Part shown: positions 3,556 through 5,094 of the stretch, piece after piece
How positions within the stretch are numbered: position 1 is the stretch's first letter
Layout: the number at the start of each line of letters is the position of its first letter
DNA from: MFZZ01 sp964582715
GTDB taxonomy: Bacteria; Patescibacteriota; Microgenomatia; UBA1406; GWC2-37-13
Direction of reading: 5' to 3'
Assembly: GCA_964582715.1 (NCBI GenBank)
Contig: CAZOSM010000018.1
Location: 1-5,094 of the forward strand
DNA length: 5,094 nucleotides
Position numbers and translations under genes: made by a program
Notes under the pieces: model-generated
Seen by the model: the letters and a program-made list of their open reading frames with translations, nothing else
Database searches by the model: none
What the model was told of the DNA's origin: nothing

Positions 3556-5080
3556 GCGAGTAATCATCTACATCCGTGTTTCTGACCCTTCTCAAATTGA
3601 TAACAACAGCCTTGAAACTCAAGAAAAGGTCTGTCGTGATTTTGCCAAACACAAAGGTTATGAGGTTGTTAAAGTATTTACTGAGCCTGGAAAATCTGCT
3701 GGAAAACAAATCGAAAAGCGTGTGGCTCTCAGAGAAGCATTAGCATTTTGTGCTAAAAAGCAAAATAAAATCTCATTTTTTCTTGTTTACAATTTCAAAA
3801 GATTTAGCAGAAATGCAGATGAGGGCGTGCCAATTATTAGTTTGTTAGCAAAACATGGGATTGAGGTAATTTCAGCCACCGAGGTGTCGGAGATGAACCC
3901 CATCGGTCGAGCAATTAGAACCATTTTTATTGCTCTTGGTCAGTTAGAAAACGAGCTTAAAGGTGAGGTGGTCAAAGACAACATGCAGTCGGCATTTAAA
4001 AAAGGTTTGTGGGTCTTCAAATGCCCTGTGGGATATAAACGAAAATATCGTAGTAAGGAAGAAAACAAGGGCATACCTCCAATCATTGACCCCAATCTTG
4101 CACCAATCATTTCAAGGATGTTTCAAAACGCCGCTACTGGTATTTACAATAAAAGCCAGCTTGCTCGGATGATGAACCTTGAAGGGTTTGGTGACCATTA
4201 TCGCGTGGAGGCTGACCACAAGATTGTTGACGGCATCCTTGAGAAAACTTTTTATTATGGACTCATGTATGCCAAAAAATGGGATTTATACGCCCAAGGA
4301 TTGCATGAACCTCTAACAGATGAGGCAACTTGGAAAAAAGCCTATCACTGCCTCATCTTGAAAAAGAAAAACTATCAATACCATGATGTAGACTTGTACC
4401 CACTAAAAGGCGCACTGAAATGTGAGTATTGCGGTCATCCTATGACAACTTCTCCATCCAGAGGTAACTCTGGTGTAGTGACCTATTATGAGTGCCGTCA
4501 AAAGGGATGTAAAAAGGTGCGCATCAATGCAAACAATGCACATCAACAGTTTGATGAGCTACTTAGTAGAGTACAGCCGACTAGCAGAGTCATTAAGCTT
4601 TTTCAACACATGGTGTTTTCTGAGTGGGATAAGGTCATTGACGATGCCAGAAATCAAGCTGATAACATAGATGACCGCATTTACGCTTTTAAGCAGGAAC
4701 TAAAGAGTATCCGCAAAGCAAAAGATGAAGGTTTATACAACATTGCACAAGCCAAGGAAGAGGCGGACAAAATAAATCAGGAAATAGCTGTATTAGAAAT
4801 CGAACGCTCTGAGATTAAGTTTGAACAATACAATACTGAAATAGTAAAAGACTTCACCGAGAGGTTTTTGCAAAATCTAAACCTACTCTGGGAAAAGCTA
4901 GACTTACCCAAACAACAAGCGCTACTTAAAAAAGTGTTTCTCAATACTTTGCTTGTATCAGAAGACAAAAAAATCCGAACCAGTGAAATATCGCCATCCT
5001 TCCAGCTAATTGAGGCTCTTACTGCCTCTGATGGTGAAAATGTGACCCCACGGGGAATCGAACCCCGATTACCAGGATGA
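3542..5080 (+). CDS. Large serine recombinase (site-specific integrase/resolvase family)
   Basis: This is a 512-aa protein with the usual large serine recombinase layout. The N-terminal resolvase domain (about 6-155) has the active-site motif YIRVS, with nucleophile Ser14 and Arg12. It also has SLETQ (23-27), YNFKRFSRN (83-91, with Arg87 and Arg90 as candidate catalytic arginines) and the long E-helix region. The recombinase domain spans about 160-275 (GYKRKYR..., SQLARMMN). A zinc ribbon follows, with Cys294, Cys297, Cys318 and Cys323. A charged coiled coil runs over about 363-426, ahead of a C-terminal tail. It cuts and rejoins attachment sites through a phosphoserine link to integrate or excise the element. 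No Shine-Dalgarno precedes the ATG, and the start overlaps the upstream 66-aa gene. The final dozen residues (VTPRGIEPRLPG) are the antisense reading of tRNA-Glu, with the TGA stop in the anticodon-loop sequence. The C-terminus would thus change if the element moved. Confidence 0.95.
   Translation: MEANKRVIIYIRVSDPSQIDNNSLETQEKVCRDFAKHKGYEVVKVFTEPGKSAGKQIEKRVALREALAFCAKKQNKISFFLVYNFKRFSRNADEGVPIISLLAKHGIEVISATEVSEMNPIGRAIRTIFIALGQLENELKGEVVKDNMQSAFKKGLWVFKCPVGYKRKYRSKEENKGIPPIIDPNLAPIISRMFQNAATGIYNKSQLARMMNLEGFGDHYRVEADHKIVDGILEKTFYYGLMYAKKWDLYAQGLHEPLTDEATWKKAYHCLILKKKNYQYHDVDLYPLKGALKCEYCGHPMTTSPSRGNSGVVTYYECRQKGCKKVRINANNAHQQFDELLSRVQPTSRVIKLFQHMVFSEWDKVIDDARNQADNIDDRIYAFKQELKSIRKAKDEGLYNIAQAKEEADKINQEIAVLEIERSEIKFEQYNTEIVKDFTERFLQNLNLLWEKLDLPKQQALLKKVFLNTLLVSEDKKIRTSEISPSFQLIEALTASDGENVTPRGIEPRLPG
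5035..5080. other. Probable attachment-site region at the tRNA-Glu 3' end
   Basis: The recombinase frame runs directly into the 3' half of the tRNA gene, the usual place for an element boundary. The tRNA part visible here is intact, as expected when integration restores the gene. No second copy of the tRNA 3' sequence occurs at the left of the window, so the other end of the element must lie outside and the exact core cannot be placed. Confidence 0.35.
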
Positions 5081-5094
5081 AAACCTGGCGTCCT
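5043..5094 (-). tRNA. tRNA-Glu (anticodon UUC), 3' part; 5' part lies beyond the window
   Basis: Reading the minus strand, AGGACG (end of the D arm) is followed by the anticodon arm CCAGG-TTTTCAT-CCTGG (5088-5072), whose middle triplet TTC decodes Glu. A short variable region follows, then a T arm CGGGG-TTCGATT-CCCCG (5067-5051), the acceptor strand TGGGGTC (5050-5044) and discriminator A at 5043. CCA is not encoded; CA and then T follow. The first acceptor strand and most of the D arm fall outside. The serine recombinase gene overlaps it on the opposite strand by 38 nt, so recombinase transcripts would run antisense into it. Confidence 0.92.

Noticed and set aside
3506..3709. Minus-strand open frame of 67 codons
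   Set aside because: It is antisense to the recombinase catalytic domain; no motif supports it.
3963..4172. Second + strand frame inside the recombinase gene
   Set aside because: It is an out-of-frame shadow of a clearly coding region, with no domain or translation signal. The same holds for the frames at 4488-4670 (+) and 4777-4968 (-).
5078..5080. UGA read as a sense codon (code 25 of Gracilibacteria/Absconditabacteria)
   Set aside because: None of the long genes uses in-frame TGA, Gly is encoded by GGN throughout, and the other genes end in TAA. The standard code is sufficient.
1..5094. CRISPR array
   Set aside because: The repeats present are few, short and irregularly spaced; there is no repeat-spacer periodicity and no cas gene.

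Overview
The window looks like one end of a small integrated mobile element in a bacterium. It holds a restriction-modification module, a phage-type small terminase subunit and a large serine recombinase, and it stops inside a tRNA-Glu gene. Base composition is moderately AT-rich (roughly 41% G+C by eye). The standard code fits: more than 1,300 codons are read with no in-frame TGA, and Gly is written GGN. Shine-Dalgarno sequences are weak or absent, and at least one start looks leaderless. This would suit a Patescibacteria/CPR lineage such as Saccharibacteria, but that is a low-confidence inference and no host marker gene is complete here.

Layout. Positions 1-156 hold the 3' end of an unidentified + strand frame. 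Positions 157-513 are non-coding and rich in repeats: two 15-bp palindromes, a long hairpin and a G-rich direct repeat. From 2594 down to 514 lies a three-gene minus-strand operon: a 58-aa excisionase-type HTH protein, a PD-(D/E)XK endonuclease of the NgoPII type, and a cytosine-C5 methyltransferase very similar to M.HaeIII. Both enzyme families predict GGCC as the target, and I find no GGCC anywhere in the window. A divergent control region (2595-2698) carries a third copy of the palindrome and promoters for both strands.

On the + strand, 2699-3106 encodes a gp3/TerS-like small terminase subunit that ends in a probable terminator. Positions 3127-3325 may encode a small RNA that ends in a second, good terminator. 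Positions 3355-3555 encode a 66-aa protein of unknown function that overlaps the start of a 512-aa large serine recombinase (3542-5080). The last codons of the recombinase read antisense through a tRNA-Glu(UUC) gene, which continues beyond the right edge.

How the parts may work together (inference): the recombinase moves the element and the tRNA gene marks its boundary. The R-M module is defence or addiction cargo, possibly controlled by the small HTH protein acting on the repeated palindromes. A TerS gene with no large terminase or structural genes beside it recalls phage satellites (PICI/SaPI type), although the rest of the element lies outside the window.
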